DNA of 64,000 bases from Euptelea pleiosperma (GCA_035048495.1 CM068549.1:19501103-19565102), one strand, 5' to 3'. Shown: positions 1 through 13,671, numbered from the stretch's first letter. Numbers and translations are program-made. The notes: generated by a model from the sequence alone, not told the origin.

Positions 1-556
1 AGCATCCGACTCAACAGTTTGCCACAAGTGGAATTTAGGCGTAACACATAATTACTCAGCTAAAAATAAACTCCCAGCAAATCCAGGTTTGCTCAATACT
101 CTACACAGTCACAACGATGATCATGCTAAAAATAAAAAAATGAAATATACAATGACGGTAATTAAAAAACAGGAGTTCGCTATTAGATTCACTAATTTCA
201 TGATATGAAGTAATCAAGTCCTTGAAGTTAATGGTGTGATGAATCAATATGAATCCTCCGAGGCAAAATCCATCTTACATACGACGTCCAACAATATTTG
301 AGCAAACTTCAGTATGCCAGGCATTATTTCTCGTCTCTCGAAATGGCACAGTTAAACTTGTATCGTCATCGATCCCTCCAGAGAAAACAATGCTCTATAT
401 ATGATTGATAAACCCCTCATGGCTTTTGGACACACCGAAAACATGAACACAGCATGTTCCGAAACCATCCCGATTCTTATTCTAACTTCCCGAAGACACT
501 GTTTTGATGGGTAAGATTATGCATACCAAGATTTGAAAGGAAGCATTTTCTGCTGT
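1..556. other. 3' flank of HPGT gene, no separate gene seen
   Basis: This AT-rich stretch lies just past the minus-strand stop codon of the galactosyltransferase gene and should hold its 3' UTR and downstream DNA. I see no coding potential, no RNA gene and no clear AATAAA on the minus strand. Nothing else in it could be supported. Confidence 0.5.
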
Positions 557-3500
557 TCACGCCAATGAACACACCTTGTCTGAAACAAGAGTTGACACCG
601 ATAGTTAACAACATGATTATGTTTGCACACGTGATTTGTGTTCTACAAGCAGTAAAAGAAAAGAAAAGAAATAAAATTAAACTAGGATGGAAACGATTGT
701 CACCTTGTCTGGTGTTGCTGCAGCAAAAACGATTGTCATCAATATAAGATGCTTCGAGGCCCATCATCCATGCCCCAACTGATATATCGTCATGAGCATA
801 AGTCTGTAGAGATGCACTGCATATAGGAGAGGTTGGAAATGAGAGATTACAAGAATGTAATGCTTATGATATGTTATAAGTGCTCGTTTTCTGCAAAGGT
901 GAATGGCACGAAATATTGTATGGAACCCCTTGAGTCTAATAAGCTTAAATCCAATTCACAACTTCCACAAATTTTATTTTTAGAGCGCAAAGGCCCAGTT
1001 TAGGACTTGATAACTAACCTGTTTATGTTGATATATCGAGCCAAATTTTTTGAAAGTATAAATAGCTGACCAGCGGCATGCCGGAAGTACCTGGAAAGAA
1101 AGAAAAATTGATAACATCCATTTAAAAATTGTAGCAATTGGTAGGGACAAGAACAACTTCAACTATTATATAATGCCAGTACATTTTTCTAATGAAATAA
1201 TAACTGTGAAAACAAGTTATACAATCCTTATCATCTAGCCTACCAACATTTACAGATATTTAATATATTTTTAAGCCTCCCAGCCTCATTAGTTCTTAAC
1301 AGAATATTATGTTATTAAACATCTTTAATCAGAGATTTGTTTCTCTTGTTACTATGTTTAGTTTGCAATGTTTTTAAATAGATACGGGAAAGAAGATATT
1401 AAGAATATCTCCTCAAATTTGAGAGGCGTCATATACTCCCATCTTTCAACATATTTTCAGCAAATTTCTTAAGAAGTTTTTTTTAGTGTTTCAACTTTAA
1501 AATGTAAAGGTAGGAAGATAACACATGGATTCTGGTCTTGGACCTCTTGGTAGGATAAATATCCAAGTAACCTATCTTTTTGGCATATTTAGGCGGCCAT
1601 TCCGCCTGTGGACTTGAGTAGTTACTGTATTGGTGAATATACTAATGGCATATATGCCTTGCCGAGTTGGCATATTTAGGCGGCCATTCCGCCTGTGGAC
1701 TTGAAGGAATCAAACCTGTTATTTGCTGAATATCTCCATTTATATCATATAATTTCTATACCTGCACATTCCTACATCATTAACCTTTTCATCATTCCAA
1801 GACAACCCGACAATCTGAGAACAACCCTGCCCGAGTGTCAGCCAGTGGGAGTCAAATACAACTGTTGGAACTACCACTTGACTCTTTAGGTAAAAGGTGC
1901 TTCTTCGAGCATCATCTTGGTCAAGTAGGAGTCAGACAGCCTTTGAAGCTCGAGATCTCTGAGTGTTTTGGTCCAAATAAAATTCTAGACACCTTGGACA
2001 CACATTACAGTGCCAACAAATTTCTAATATCTGTATATATTGTAAGTTCCATCTAATTAGCCACCGATGTAAAGGGTTGACGACCACAACATCCCCTTGA
2101 CAAAAGAGGCTGTGCACTAGTTCTAATAACTGCAGCTAGTCAATCCCTATTACCCAACCTTGTGACCAAGTATGAAGGCAAGACTAGTCACTAAACGGAA
2201 AATAAACACCGTAAAGCATGGAATCCACACCAAATTTGTTGAATGACTTTAGTGTACATCACCAAGAAGAGTAAACAAGGCAACACAATTCTCTTTCAAT
2301 CTAGAAGGATATCAGGTACCATAAAAGGATGTCAACACTCATGAACGAACACTACCGACAGAACACATGGGTAACGCTGAAAATTACCTTGCTTAACGAC
2401 GAATTTTGCTGAATTATTTCCAAACCATAACCACTTACCAAAGCACGGCTGGTATCAAACAACAATAGCCTTCTCGTGGCAGCAAGAGGCCTCAAAGAAG
2501 GTCCAATTACTTCACCAAATGCACCACCTAAAGCCTACAATCTGTTTATTTTCTATTATTACCATTTTCATACAATCTTTGAAGCAGCTCCAGTAGCTAC
2601 GTATATTAGAGCATCCTTCAGATTGTTTATAGCTACGTAATCTACAGTTGCAATCAGATAAGGTATGCAAGATGTGAACTTTCAACATCGGCATTCAACT
2701 GAACAAACCCATCAACTCATTTCACTCAACTATCCAATATTGTACAAATAATACTAATAACATAGATGTGGACTTCATCACACCCTACAGTATTCCCCTC
2801 AATAGAATATTTTATTTTTTCCATTAAAACAATTTTTACACCACACGTCAGCTTACTAGGTTTTTATGGTATTCTTTCGCCACATTCAATTTTATCAACT
2901 TGTCGACCACTTCCTTGGAAATCAGATTGCAATTTGTAAAGTCACCTCAAAGTTTACTTTCAGCTTCTAGGTTGTAGCTTTAATACCAAAATTGACGTAG
3001 GATAGTCTGCAAACAGTCCGACAATTGATAAAAATAAAAGATTATAAAGATGTTTGAACAAACCTTCTCAAGGAGAACTCACGAGAGAAACCTTCTTCTG
3101 GTGAAGTGGAGTCGTACCACTTGAAAGGAGATAATAGAGAAAAGTTGTACTACTCTAGAACCAACTTTTATGGAGTCATAGCATCAAAATAGTCACACCC
3201 TAAGTGACCGAAGTGTAGAGCGGGAGTGGGAATGTGAGTGGGAGCATGAGAGCGCCCAATCCCAAAATATCCTATGGTTCAAAGCAACGTCAATACTTTC
3301 TAGCGACATACAAACACTTCTCAAAAAGAAAGCCTCTAATATGTGGTTTTCTTTTCAAAAGAAAGTGTCCTATACAACTTTTTATCTCTTTCTTTGCAAA
3401 AGGGCTGCAATAAATATTTCTTTTTTTTAATACCCTGCAAACGAAGAGTTAGTACATTTGGATATGGAAAAGACAACATATCTACAAGTTATTATCCCCC

Positions 3501-6500
3501 TATCCCATTGAAGAATGATGTTCTCTCTCTCAAATCCTAGTTTCTCAGAGTGATGGCCTCTCCCTCTGGCTAATACCCTGCAAACGAAGAGTTAGTACAT
3601 TTGGATATGGAAAAACGTTTATATGGCATACCGGATCCATATATGTGTCCTGGATTTTGGAAAATGAAGAGTTGTATCCACATTTCCCATACTAACGTTC
3701 GTATCCGTACCCGTATCTGGGCATCTTAGATGACTACAAGTAAAATGATGAGATTAGACTACTTCATTCTCCTATTTTTCTTACATCTCGTACAAGTCTT
3801 CCTATTAGGAAGTGTGCAATACAATGCCTCCTCGAGTGCGCCATAACACAGTACTCCATCCTCTTTTCATTTTTGCATTACTCAATAAGTGATAAAATAA
3901 AAGAGAGTGCTCTGAAAAGATTTAGTCATGCATGATGGAGAACATTGGCGGCACCAATGAGAAGAAATGGAAACGTTGAAGGCTAAGAATGGGCAAAGAG
4001 AGGTCAAAGAGGGGGTGTCCTGAGGTAGTGAGAAAAGATTTTAAGGCACATGCTTTAACGAATGACATGGGTCTAAACAGAACTGAACAAAGGCAATGAT
4101 GATGATGGAGCGGAATTTTCACAACCTACTGTATTCTCCTTGATGTTTGTCAAGTGATTCTCATAATTCATGCAACCACACATTCCTTCTCATGCACAAA
4201 TTCATTATTGATATTCTGAGTACAAAAATCCAAGGCACACCATTGATACTTCTGAATTCATGTGCCATGCTCGATCATTAAATTAGAAGTATGGAGAGAA
4301 AGGGGTGAGAGAAAGAGAGAAGAGACACACGGGCCCAAGCTGGACAATTCACTAATGTCAGTGACATTACAAAAAATTGTCCTCTTTAAAAAACAATTGT
4401 GCTAATCACCCCCGAAGTCAAGGGGATTGGAGTTTATCTTCAATAACTTCCTTAAGGATTAGGATAATTTGATTTTAATGTTGTCTGCCCCCATGCCCCA
4501 TCTATAGTTGATACGTGGCGAATATTTCTGGTCTGTGCATTGTTTGTACTCACAGATATATTTAAAGATTGTTGTCGATGTTGGAGCAAAACTCTTGCTA
4601 ATAATATAGTATCAATTGTATGGATGACATCTCCTAAAGGTCATTATTCCTAAAAACAGCATGTAGCTCATTGAGATCTTTGTTGAATAGTCGGGGTAGG
4701 GGTCTGCCAAACCCCAGGTTAGTATCCAAAAAGTAAAATGATTGAAAAAAAAAGAAGCTCAATTTAGTAGATTATACAATGAATTGGTATCTTCATCTTT
4801 AAAGTTTGCTGGTCTTTTCAACCAAGACTAGCAATCTATCACATAATGCATGTAGATTACTATTAGGATTTGCATGTTTTATTGTCATTGTCAGATTTAA
4901 CACCATGCTCTTAAGATTTCATATAATTATGAAGGGTTCCTAACACTTATAGCTCCGACAAATCAAATGAGAAAATATTCTATAAGGGTTCAATCAAAAT
5001 CAATAACCATTTTAAGCTTCAACTGATACTTATTAAAATGTAGCCAGATGAGATCCACGGCATGCATTAAAAACCAAATATAAGCAGTAATACATCATAT
5101 ACAATTCTTAGCCACAAGCCAGATACTTACGATTTCTCATCCCCGAATTTCCACCACTCAGGTTCATACCATGGCTTTCCCCTGAAAAATTAATAAGGAT
5201 TTTGATGATCAAAAAGATGAAAGTCAATCATCACCTTGATTCAAAATGTTTCTGTATTTAGCATAAGCAATAGACTAAAATTGCGAACCAATACACAGAA
5301 CTAGTGGCAAATGCACTGTCGTGTTGTGAACAGTGATCTAAGTTGTTCTACACAACACCAGTGCACAATTAAAAAGTTGGTGCAAATAAGAATTATCAAA
5401 TCAAGCCAACCAAACGTTAAAAGTAAAGTCCCTTGTGTGTGGTAATTAAGCATTATGTCCATACTGAAACATGTTTCTTATATCTTCATCAATGAAGAAC
5501 CAAACAATGAATTTATACTTATAAAAAAAAAAAAAATCAAACAACAAACAAAAACAAAGGAAAAAGTCATATTCTAGATATGATAGAATTTGCAACTAGA
5601 CTCTAAATAGTGTAAATCTCAAATATGCACCTGAGTTACAGATATGTTGTTTTTCATTTTTTTGGATTAGTATAGAAGTCCATACATGAAACCCAGTAAT
5701 AGATTTGTAGATCTTTTACAGCTCCAAACAAACTCAGCATTGGAGTTCACAAGTCCATACAGTCCATCACTACACAATTGTTGGATGACTTGAATGTACA
5801 TAAGTACGTGCAACACTTTTTGACAATCTCATCTCCTGCCTCCATTCTTACATATAACATAATAATGTTTTACCAAATCTGCGTGCATCAACTTAAAAAA
5901 AACTATGCTTGCATCAAATGAGGAATACAATCAGTAAATTGTCGTGATATAGTAGCTCACTTCACCTTCTACATCAGAATCTGAAGTGGAGTGCAAGAAA
6001 GAATAGTAATGGGAACAGAAGCATGAGAGCAGCGGTTCCTATTTGTGGGTGCAAATTGGGAACTTTCATATAGTAACATGTTATATAATATATTTGTTTC
6101 CTTTCTGTTTAGATAAGTTATATAATCCATTAAGTGATCAACGCAAATTTTTATTTATATGCTCAATCATATAGTATATATCCCTAATGTATCAACATAA
6201 GCCTTTTCCCAACGGTATGGGGTCGGCTGCACGAATTCTTTTCCTCCTTGAATCCTGTCTAAAGCCATCTCTTCCGTTAAGTCAGGTTTCTTGAAATCTC
6301 CTCTCATAACCTCACTCCACATCCCTTTGGGCCTTCCCCTCGTCCTTTTAGGCCCTTTGACTTGCACATTCCTCCTCACTAGTGCTGTCATTGGTCCTTG
6401 ATATATGCCTAATGTATGTAACTTTAAATTTCCTTGCTCCCTTAAATATCAGATAATCACAGTAGCTATACTAGATAACATGATACAAATAACACAAAAT

Positions 6501-9500
6501 AGATGAAATACAAACAGTATGTGATCTAGAATTTATAAATAAGACTCCATAATTATGACACAAAATTTTTTAAATATTTTAAATACAATTCTATTCATAA
6601 TAACTCATTTTTTCATGTACATTCCTTCAATTAATGCAATTTTCTTAGGCCCTATTTGGGAATGCTTCTGCAGAAGCACTGCGGAAAAGCGCTTCTACAA
6701 AAGCCTTAGAAACAGCTGCTGCTAAGAAGTGCTTTTTTCTAGAATAGCGTTTGGCAAACCATGATGGAGAAGTGCTGCTCTGTGTAAAAGCCGATATTGC
6801 TGTTTGGCAAAATTAGTTGTGAGCTTATGGATTCTGTCAAAATGTCAAGAAACCCTTAAAAGTTGGTTTAAAGGTTTTAAAAGTTGCTTTGTAATATAGA
6901 AGAAATAGTGGGGGAAAAAAGGTCAAAATGTGAGGACCCATTTTGACAGTGATACACTTCCCGAAAAGCACGGAAGCGCTTTTTTAAGAAACACCATCCG
7001 AGGTGTTTCTCAAAAGAGCGCTTCTAGCTTCTTTTAGACGCTAGAAGCCAAAGTGCTTTTGCAAACCAAACAGATTTATGCTAAGGACGCGCTTCTCAGC
7101 ACCAAAAGCTGGAGAAGCGCTTCCCAAAAAGCGTTCCCAAACAATACTTATAAAAAACGCGTTCCCAAACACTACCTTACTTATCAGTATAAAGCCCCAA
7201 TGATTTTAATTGGCATTTAGCAGTATCATGCAAGGGAAATATATATAAGACCTATCACAGAACAAGATATACAGTAACCATTAAGTTAAACTAAGAAAAG
7301 AAAGAGTATTTACACTTCTGTTATCACATCCCCAGACTTCATGCATCCCATATAAGCACCATTTTGACCACGGTGGCTTTCAATGATTCCGATTAATCCA
7401 TCTGATAGGCCAGAAAACAGTGTACATTAATGTGTCAAGAAGACTTATGAAGGAACATAAAATATTGCAAGCCCCAAAATAGGACCAGCAATTTTTTTTA
7501 GACATTTCATTTCTTTACAGCTGAGAAAATGTAGAAACTTACCAAGGTCAAGGTTGATGTTGTCATCAACTTTTACATAGAATTCTGCATCCCAATTTTC
7601 AACTGCTGCACTGAAGAAGAACTTTGCTTTCTTGGGCAACTCTTCTTGAGCCTCCTCATGACCATCCTTATATTCACACATGAGAATTTACTCAAATTCC
7701 ATAGTTAATTGCAACTGGTGAACCCCAAAACTTCATGAAAAGGGATGGCATAATTTACTTGAGTTCAAATGATGTCCTACCCTGTGAAAAAGCATTAGGA
7801 ATTGAATTTTGAACCCATAACTATTAACTAGGTTTCAACAACACAATCTCATGGAATGTTAGATTATGTCTCATGGAAATCTTGAAGATCTAGAAGAGCA
7901 TTCAAAACATCAAATGCAGACAAAGAGTTCAAATTTCAATTTTCACTATACGATCACCATTTACTTAATGAAATCAAAATTTCTCACAAATGATGTGTTC
8001 ACAGCTAAACATCCACAAATGCAAAAAGACTTCACGTAAGTTCTGCAATTATAGCATAATCAATTCTGAATTTCTGATTGCAGGTGTCATCTTGAAGATG
8101 AAACCAATATTGCAATGAGAACAAGTTTCTGCTCACATAATATGGTATTGGCGCTGATCACTGTTGACAGCTTCCCTCTGGCTCAATTGGATTTTCTGGA
8201 GTAGTGATTACATTGCTGCTATACTGTTTTATCAATTTTTCATGAGCTCTGTGTATTATGTGACCTACAGTAGTACAACTTAAAAGTACATATATTTGAT
8301 TCTTACTGTTTACCTGGTTGTGACTTGTGACAATGTAATGTGAACTATGATTCTTGCAAAGTGTTTTTGAATCGTGATTATACATGTGTCTAGCACTTGT
8401 GGCCTGCGTGACAAAATAATGATTTCTTTTACCAAGATAATTATGTCACTTTGCTTTTGGATAAGTTTTCAAATTTTATTATAGATAATAAAAACAAGAA
8501 TCGGGGCATTAGATATCCCACAATCAAGGATTGTTCATTTACTCCAGTTTTGGCCTGTAAGTCGGCAATGTCATTGGCATTTTTACGAGTATGACAACAA
8601 AATAGCCATTCTCACTCTTACTCAAGACTACGGTCAAGCGAGCAATCTACCAAAGACCCTCCATTTTACTAGATGTGCACAAATAGAGTTAGAGAAACAG
8701 TATTATACCTCTAACAGTGTAAGTTCACTTGTAATTCTTCTTTTTCTTATTTGGTAGATAAGCTTGGGGTTAGGCATGCCCCTACCTGACATTGAACCAA
8801 AAAAAAGTTTGCAATCTTACATATTCACGACCACTAGCATCCTCAAAGGCAATGGTAGGTCAGCTGGAAAATCAGAAAAGTTAAGAACTACACAATTGCT
8901 TGAAGCTCATGGAATATCACTGTGATAGGTGAACATGCTGCAGCAAAGCTGCAAATAACCGTACCACTATGGTCTCTGATTAACCTACCATATCCCAGCT
9001 ATTTCTCCTCTCATGAGCCCATCAGTAATTAGGATCCACAACCCTTAGGAGGTATCCGGGAGCAGAGTTGTGGATCTGGGCATAGGAAAGACACCTCAAT
9101 ATTCCAGTTAGAGAAGAACTCCCCATTGTAAGAGTTGTCTTCAACAGTTATATCTCTCCTCAGGAACTTCAATCTCGTATATGGAATTATAGATATGTAA
9201 TTATAGAAGATATAATGATTTCAGCTGGCAGGTAATGGTTAGCAAATGTCCTTGTATTCCTCTCGAACCCTATATGATAGTTGTAGCACAAAGAGACACT
9301 CTTTTGACATCTGCACTGATATCTAAAATTGTAGGGTGATAAATGAGCCAACTGATTTTGTTGCTCCAAGTGTTCACTTGGACAGTGTGGAAGTGGGAAA
9401 AAAATGTTGGCAACAGTTGGAACTCAATGAAAACACCTACTTGTTTAAAAGTTTGGTTGATTTATGCTATAACTTTATAAATCCCGCACTTTTTGAAAAC

Positions 9501-12500
9501 ACAGTTACCTTCTTCTGCTCCCACTCCCTCCCATACACCCTTTTGCACTACATACTTCGGTACTTGAAGTGTCATCTGGTTCTTCAAATACCTACTTGTT
9601 CAAGTGGCGCCCTTCAACTTTAGTGGTAAACTGGTAATCCACTATTCTTCATCAGCTTATTTTTTAGATTTTTCATAACTATTTTTTATGCTAAACTAGA
9701 TTGACTCAATTGAATACTTAGACAAAGTTGTTCATCAAAAAGTTGTAGTATACACTCCTCTTTCTTTAATATCAATGCATTTACACTTATCAAAAAAAGT
9801 TGTTCATCAAAAAAAATAAAAATACTTAGACCAAGTTTTAAGTTAACTCAGATTTTGTTCCTCACTGAGACCATTTTTTTTTCTGATAAAGGTAGAATTT
9901 TATTAATAGTAAAATAATATCTAGTGCATCAGGGAAGAAAATTCCCTATATATAAAAGTTTCTATTTAGACCAATTCAAGTAAAGAAAACTCTCAATCTT
10001 TGAACATGGTCATAATGCATGCAAGTAAAGGAATTTTCAGTAGGTATACTTCCTTGTTCTAGGACAGCAGAAATATGCAAGAAAAGGAAATTTCAGTGAT
10101 TTATGTGCAGCTAAAACTATTTAGACTAAGAATAGTAAGTGAGACTAGAAACGGCTTGCAGAAATAAACAAAAAAAAAACAGGAAAAGTTATCAGGTAAA
10201 GTTGTCAATCAATTCAGAGAAATCATCTCTACTTTTCCACACAAGTATTGCAAAGTATGGCAGAATAAAGAAACAAATGAACAAATTGGAGCTATGACTG
10301 AAAGTATCATCCTAACATAAATCCAAAAGGTGCAAGATCCAAATAGTTAAATGAGTGCTAAGGATGAAACTCAACAACTTACAAGAATCAAGAAATCCTT
10401 CATCCGACGATTTTCCTCATCAATGTTACGATCTAAGCTATCACCTCGATTAGCACTGACAGTTTCCAAATATTCAAGTAATGATGCAATATTAGTCAGT
10501 TAAGAGTATCATAATGCAAATATATTGAATTTCAAAACAGGAATGAAAACTAAGTAAAACAGTTCAATACTAATAGCAGAAGAGAACGGAGTTCTAAGTG
10601 TTTGGGAAAACCTCCGACCAATTACAAAGCGTATGATCACTCCTCTTTCCTCAAGCTTCCTCAAGGCATCACCTGCAAGCCATGAGAATGTATACAATAT
10701 ATTTTTCATAAATGCAAAGTATAGATTCTTGAAGTCATTTTTATATGAAAAACATGGATGTATATGTCTGCACTCGAGCGAATCTCATAAAAAAGCTAAC
10801 ACACAAGATCTTGTTTGATGCGGTAATGCGTATATATGTAAATATCATAGCATATGAAAAAGGTGGTTATCTTTCAAAGTTTTGCTCCACAGAGACTCGG
10901 GATGGAAAAGTTCAATCACTAAGGCATTCTTAATCATTCCTAATTGGGGTCAACTCACCTCCAAATCAGGAATACTTTACTTTGGTGCATTGGTGGCACA
11001 GGAGGTGAAAATGTCAGCGCACCTAACTCATACAAAATTCTGGACACGGTGCCAAATGATTCCAACACATGTCTGACTCGTAGACACTTGTCATTTTGTG
11101 AATCAATGGGAGAGTCAAGGAAACATCATCATCATTAGGACTACAACTTGGGCGAGCTCAACCCGACTTTGGGTCGGGCTTGGGTTGGTTTTGTCAACAC
11201 TCGGGCTCGGGCCTGGGTTTTAGAACATGATTGAAACTCAGGTTGGGCTTGGGTTGAGGAACCCAATCTCCCCTCTCTCTCCTTCCTTTTCCGAGCCCAA
11301 TCTTTCCCAAACTCTAACCCGATCTCCCCTCTCTCTCCACTCACTGCACCAACCCGATGAACCCAATCAATCCGATCACCCCCCTCTCTTTCTCTCACGT
11401 ACTCACAACACCAACCCGATGAACCCAACCAACCCGATCAGATTGGGCTCGGGCTCGAGCTAGAGGATCTAAAGGTCAGTTTGGGCTTGGGTGTCCCCTA
11501 ACCCAACCCAACCCGCCCGAGTTGCAGCCCTAATCATCATCATAAGCCTTGTCCCAACGAGATGGGGTCGGTTTCACGAATCCTATTCCTCCATTCAATT
11601 TTGTGTAAAGTCATCTCTTCCGTTAAACAAGTTTATTACAATCTCCTCTTAAAAACTCAATCCAAGTATGTTTTGGCCTTCTCTAGGAGAGTCAAGGAAA
11701 CACTTGTGTTAAATTATCTTTTAGGGAGAATATTTGTTGAACTTTCATCAACATTTATTGGACTAGTACTAATACGACATTCCATCTCCAAATATCAGCC
11801 TGAATCTAATGAAGTCAAGTACATTGTACTCATGAATAACTAGCAAACCCTAGAATAGATAAATAAGTGAGAACATACAAGTGTTTGGAGAAGCGTGATA
11901 AAGCTGAGTAAAATACAAACAATATACAAAATCTGAATTCCATGTATTAGACAAATTTTTGCACTCAAAATTAAAAGGAGGGGATTTAATTTACCTTTTG
12001 GCATCCAAGAACCTCTGAACACATTCCGTGTCAACCGACTACCAAAACCAGTATAAACTCCAATAACGGCAAGAAGCTTTTTGGCAGATCCACTTTGCTG
12101 CAACTGGTTCCTGAGGTACCCTTGACTCTTTGCCTGTGTCAAGTCCATCTCAGCTTCGACAATCCTACTTGCCAAATCTCTGAAAAATCAATCAAGCACA
12201 CGCATTAACTCCGAAACTAATAATCAACTAAGTGAACAAGAAGAATTATCTAAAAAATGGACTTTCTACAATAAAACAAAAGACAAAGAACTTACTTGCA
12301 TCCAAGAATCATAAGTTTATCTTCAACTGCAAGGACTTTCGGCATCTACAACAAAATTACCAAAAAAAAAAAGTGGTATTTTTAGATCGCAAAGAAAACA
12401 ATAAAATCAAAATTCACAACAAAAAATGAAAAAATAGAAGTCGAGACAAACCTGGCCGGAATTCTTGTTGAGAAGACTGGCTAGTAGCATTCTGTTCTCC

Positions 12501-12809
12501 GCATCTTGCCACAATCTGATTGTTGAGATGCAATATAGATCAGAATCAAGAAATTAGGGGGAAAAACAAGTTAGGATTGAAGAACACGATGAAATCGAGA
12601 TGAAAGATCGTATCGGATCGTGGAAGCTTTAAAGAATGGGATTTGAGGAGAGAAATTAACCGGCCAGCGACGTAGAGCCAAGCGACGCAAGAGAATAAGA
12701 CCATGACGAGGGAGGTTTTGCTGGTGGTTTGTAATGATTTCGACTTCCATCGCCTCTCGTGCTTCATCGTAGTCGCTAAGCTCTCTCGAAACGGAGAGCT
12801 GTTCTCCAT
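557..12809 (-). CDS. HPGT: Hydroxyproline O-galactosyltransferase (HPGT, GT31 family)
   Basis: Twelve exons join into an intact 350-aa frame: 12661-12809, 12452-12515, 12296-12345, 11995-12179, 10612-10672, 10383-10455, 7543-7666, 7314-7401, 5131-5181, 1019-1090, 704-816, 557-579. All junctions are GT..AG; the 7314 donor (GTAAAT) is chosen because a GT two bases upstream breaks the frame. The protein is a type II Golgi membrane protein: a basic N-terminus, one membrane anchor at about residues 33-50 ([16 protein letters not shown]), a stem, then a GT31 domain with [13 protein letters not shown] (125-137), FRGSWMP (142-148) and the metal-binding DDN at 228-230 (KVDDN). It ends in [19 protein letters not shown], typical of HPGT1-3. 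Known role of the family: transfer of the first galactose from UDP-Gal to hydroxyproline of arabinogalactan proteins. The N-terminal half resembles Arabidopsis HPGT2/3 more than HPGT1 (from memory). Introns reach 4.0 kb and hold LINE and MITE remnants; no exon is damaged. Confidence 0.93.
1580..1704. repeat. Perfect 38-bp direct repeat with internal hairpin
   Basis: Positions 1580-1617 and 1667-1704 are identical over 38 bp. Each unit holds the short inverted repeat AGGCGG..CCGCCT. The pair lies in intron 9 of HPGT. Identity suggests a recent local duplication. Confidence 0.8.
3428..3614. repeat. Perfect 44-bp direct repeat
   Basis: Positions 3428-3471 and 3571-3614 are identical over about 44 bp, 143 bp apart, inside HPGT intron 9. 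The copies begin TAATACCCTGC and end GATATGGAAAA. No transposon ends were recognised around them. Confidence 0.8.
6180..6400 (-). mobile_element. Non-LTR retrotransposon 3' remnant
   Basis: On the minus strand the sequence translates to residues such as [14 protein letters not shown] and [16 protein letters not shown], which resemble the C-terminal end of a plant LINE (probably RTE-type) ORF. The DNA motif ATGGGGTCGG is shared with the remnant at 11541-11690. It lies in HPGT intron 8 and is truncated, with no complete ORF. Confidence 0.65.
6650..7176. mobile_element. Tourist-like (PIF/Harbinger) MITE, 527 bp
   Basis: Terminal inverted repeats start GGCCCTATTTGGGAATGC on the left and, reversed, GGTAGTGTTTGGGAACGC on the right. 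The 3-bp TTA target duplication sits at 6647-6649 and 7177-7179. Many internal AGAAGCGCTTCT-like palindromes let the whole element fold on itself. It lies in HPGT intron 8 and has no coding capacity. Confidence 0.7.
9742..9797 (+). mobile_element. 56-bp L1-type LINE tail insertion with 16-bp TSD
   Basis: A short segment ending in CTTATC plus poly(A) is flanked by the 16-bp duplication AGTTGTTCATCAAAAA (9726-9741 and 9798-9813). This is the signature of target-primed insertion of a severely 5'-truncated LINE or SINE. It lies in HPGT intron 6. Confidence 0.65.
9868..9972 (-). mobile_element. Probable truncated L1-type tail
   Basis: Poly(T) followed by CTGATAAAGG and TTTTATTAATAG reads, on the minus strand, as the usual plant L1 3' end with poly(A). 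A short AGACCA repeat borders both sides. The left and right limits are approximate. Confidence 0.4.
11136..11532. mobile_element. hAT-type MITE nested in a LINE tail, 397 bp
   Basis: The ends are TAGGACTACAAC and, reversed, TAGGGCTGCAAC, with an 8-bp target duplication ATCATCAT at 11128-11135 and 11533-11540. The interior is an alternation of AACCCGA/TCGGGTT and CTCTCTCC blocks. It inserted into the (ATC)n tail of the LINE remnant that continues at 11541. It lies in HPGT intron 4. Confidence 0.75.
11541..11690 (-). mobile_element. Non-LTR retrotransposon 3' remnant (interrupted)
   Basis: The motif AAGCCTTGTCCCAACGAGAT and the following 120 bp match the remnant at 6180-6400, here with an (ATC)n simple tail. 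The tail is split by the MITE at 11136-11532. Frameshifts destroy any reading frame. Confidence 0.6.
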
Positions 12810-12859
12810 TTACGAGTTTTCTCAGAGAAAAGGAAAATCAGTCACCACTCTCGAACTCG

Positions 12860-12861
12860 AA

Positions 12862-12896
<35 letters not shown>

Positions 12897-12897
12897 G
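12860..12897. promoter_or_regulatory. (GA/CT)n tract in HPGT 5' leader region
   Basis: A nearly pure AG dinucleotide tract lies 51-88 bp upstream of the HPGT start codon; on the coding strand it is CT-rich, as is common in plant 5' UTRs and core promoters. No clear TATA box was picked out between it and 12978. Confidence 0.5.
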
Positions 12898-12977
12898 TTT
12901 TTTAAGGAGAAAAAAAAAACTGAAACGGAGGACGCAAGGGAGCTCTCATTGCATTTGCTTAATGGACAAAAACTATA

Positions 12978-13350
12978 ATACAGAATTCTGTATCAAAAGT
13001 TTGATACAGAAATCCATCAAAAAATGCCACGTGGCATACACTATGGGCCCATGGATCCCAAATGTTTGGCTACACACCAAAAATCAACCGGGTTGATGAT
13101 TTCTAGTCGCTAGGATTTGAGTACTTTTCATCATAGGTTTAGAATCCATCCATAGGCCTGTTTATTTGGCCCATAATGAAAAGTGTTTGAATCCAACGGT
13201 TAAAAATAAAAGATCAGACTGATTTTTGTTGTGCAAGTCCACTAAGGTGAGAAACATGAATATACACATTCACGGGCCATTGGGGCCGTAAAAGTGTGCC
13301 ACGTGGCATTTTGAGAGATTTAAATTTTTGATACAGAATTCTGTATCAAA
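12978..13350. mobile_element. G-box palindromic MITE, copy 1 (subfamily B)
   Basis: The ends carry the palindrome ATACAGAATTCTGTATCAAA (12978-12997 and, near-identical, 13330-13350). Each arm then has a GCCACGTGGCAT motif, and the arms are reverse complements with a short loop. The element ends 169 bp upstream of the HPGT start codon, so it lies in that gene's promoter. Confidence 0.7.
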
Positions 13351-13671
13351 GAACGCCTCTGTGTCTTGGATCAGTCATCAGACTTCCAAGAGAGAGGTCA
13401 GATAGTCAGATTCATTATTTGACTTTACTGACAATAATGGGCCGAGGCCCAGATCATTTATTTAGAGTAGAATTTTGCTGACTGAAGTCCGTCAACAAAT
13501 TTGCTGCCGACCACAATATAAGCCACCTGGCATATTCTTAGAGGACTGATCGTATGGCGAATCCTGAGTCCACCTTCACTGACTGCAGAGTCAGCACGTT
13601 CCTGAGTACTTGCCACTTACCCATGGTTTAGTGATTGTCAACGAACACCCCATGTAGACTTGTCAATCCCT

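Noticed and set aside
12703..12978. Plus-strand open frame over the HPGT first exon and (GA)n tract
   Set aside because: It is the reverse of HPGT exon 1 followed by a microsatellite; no homology of its own.
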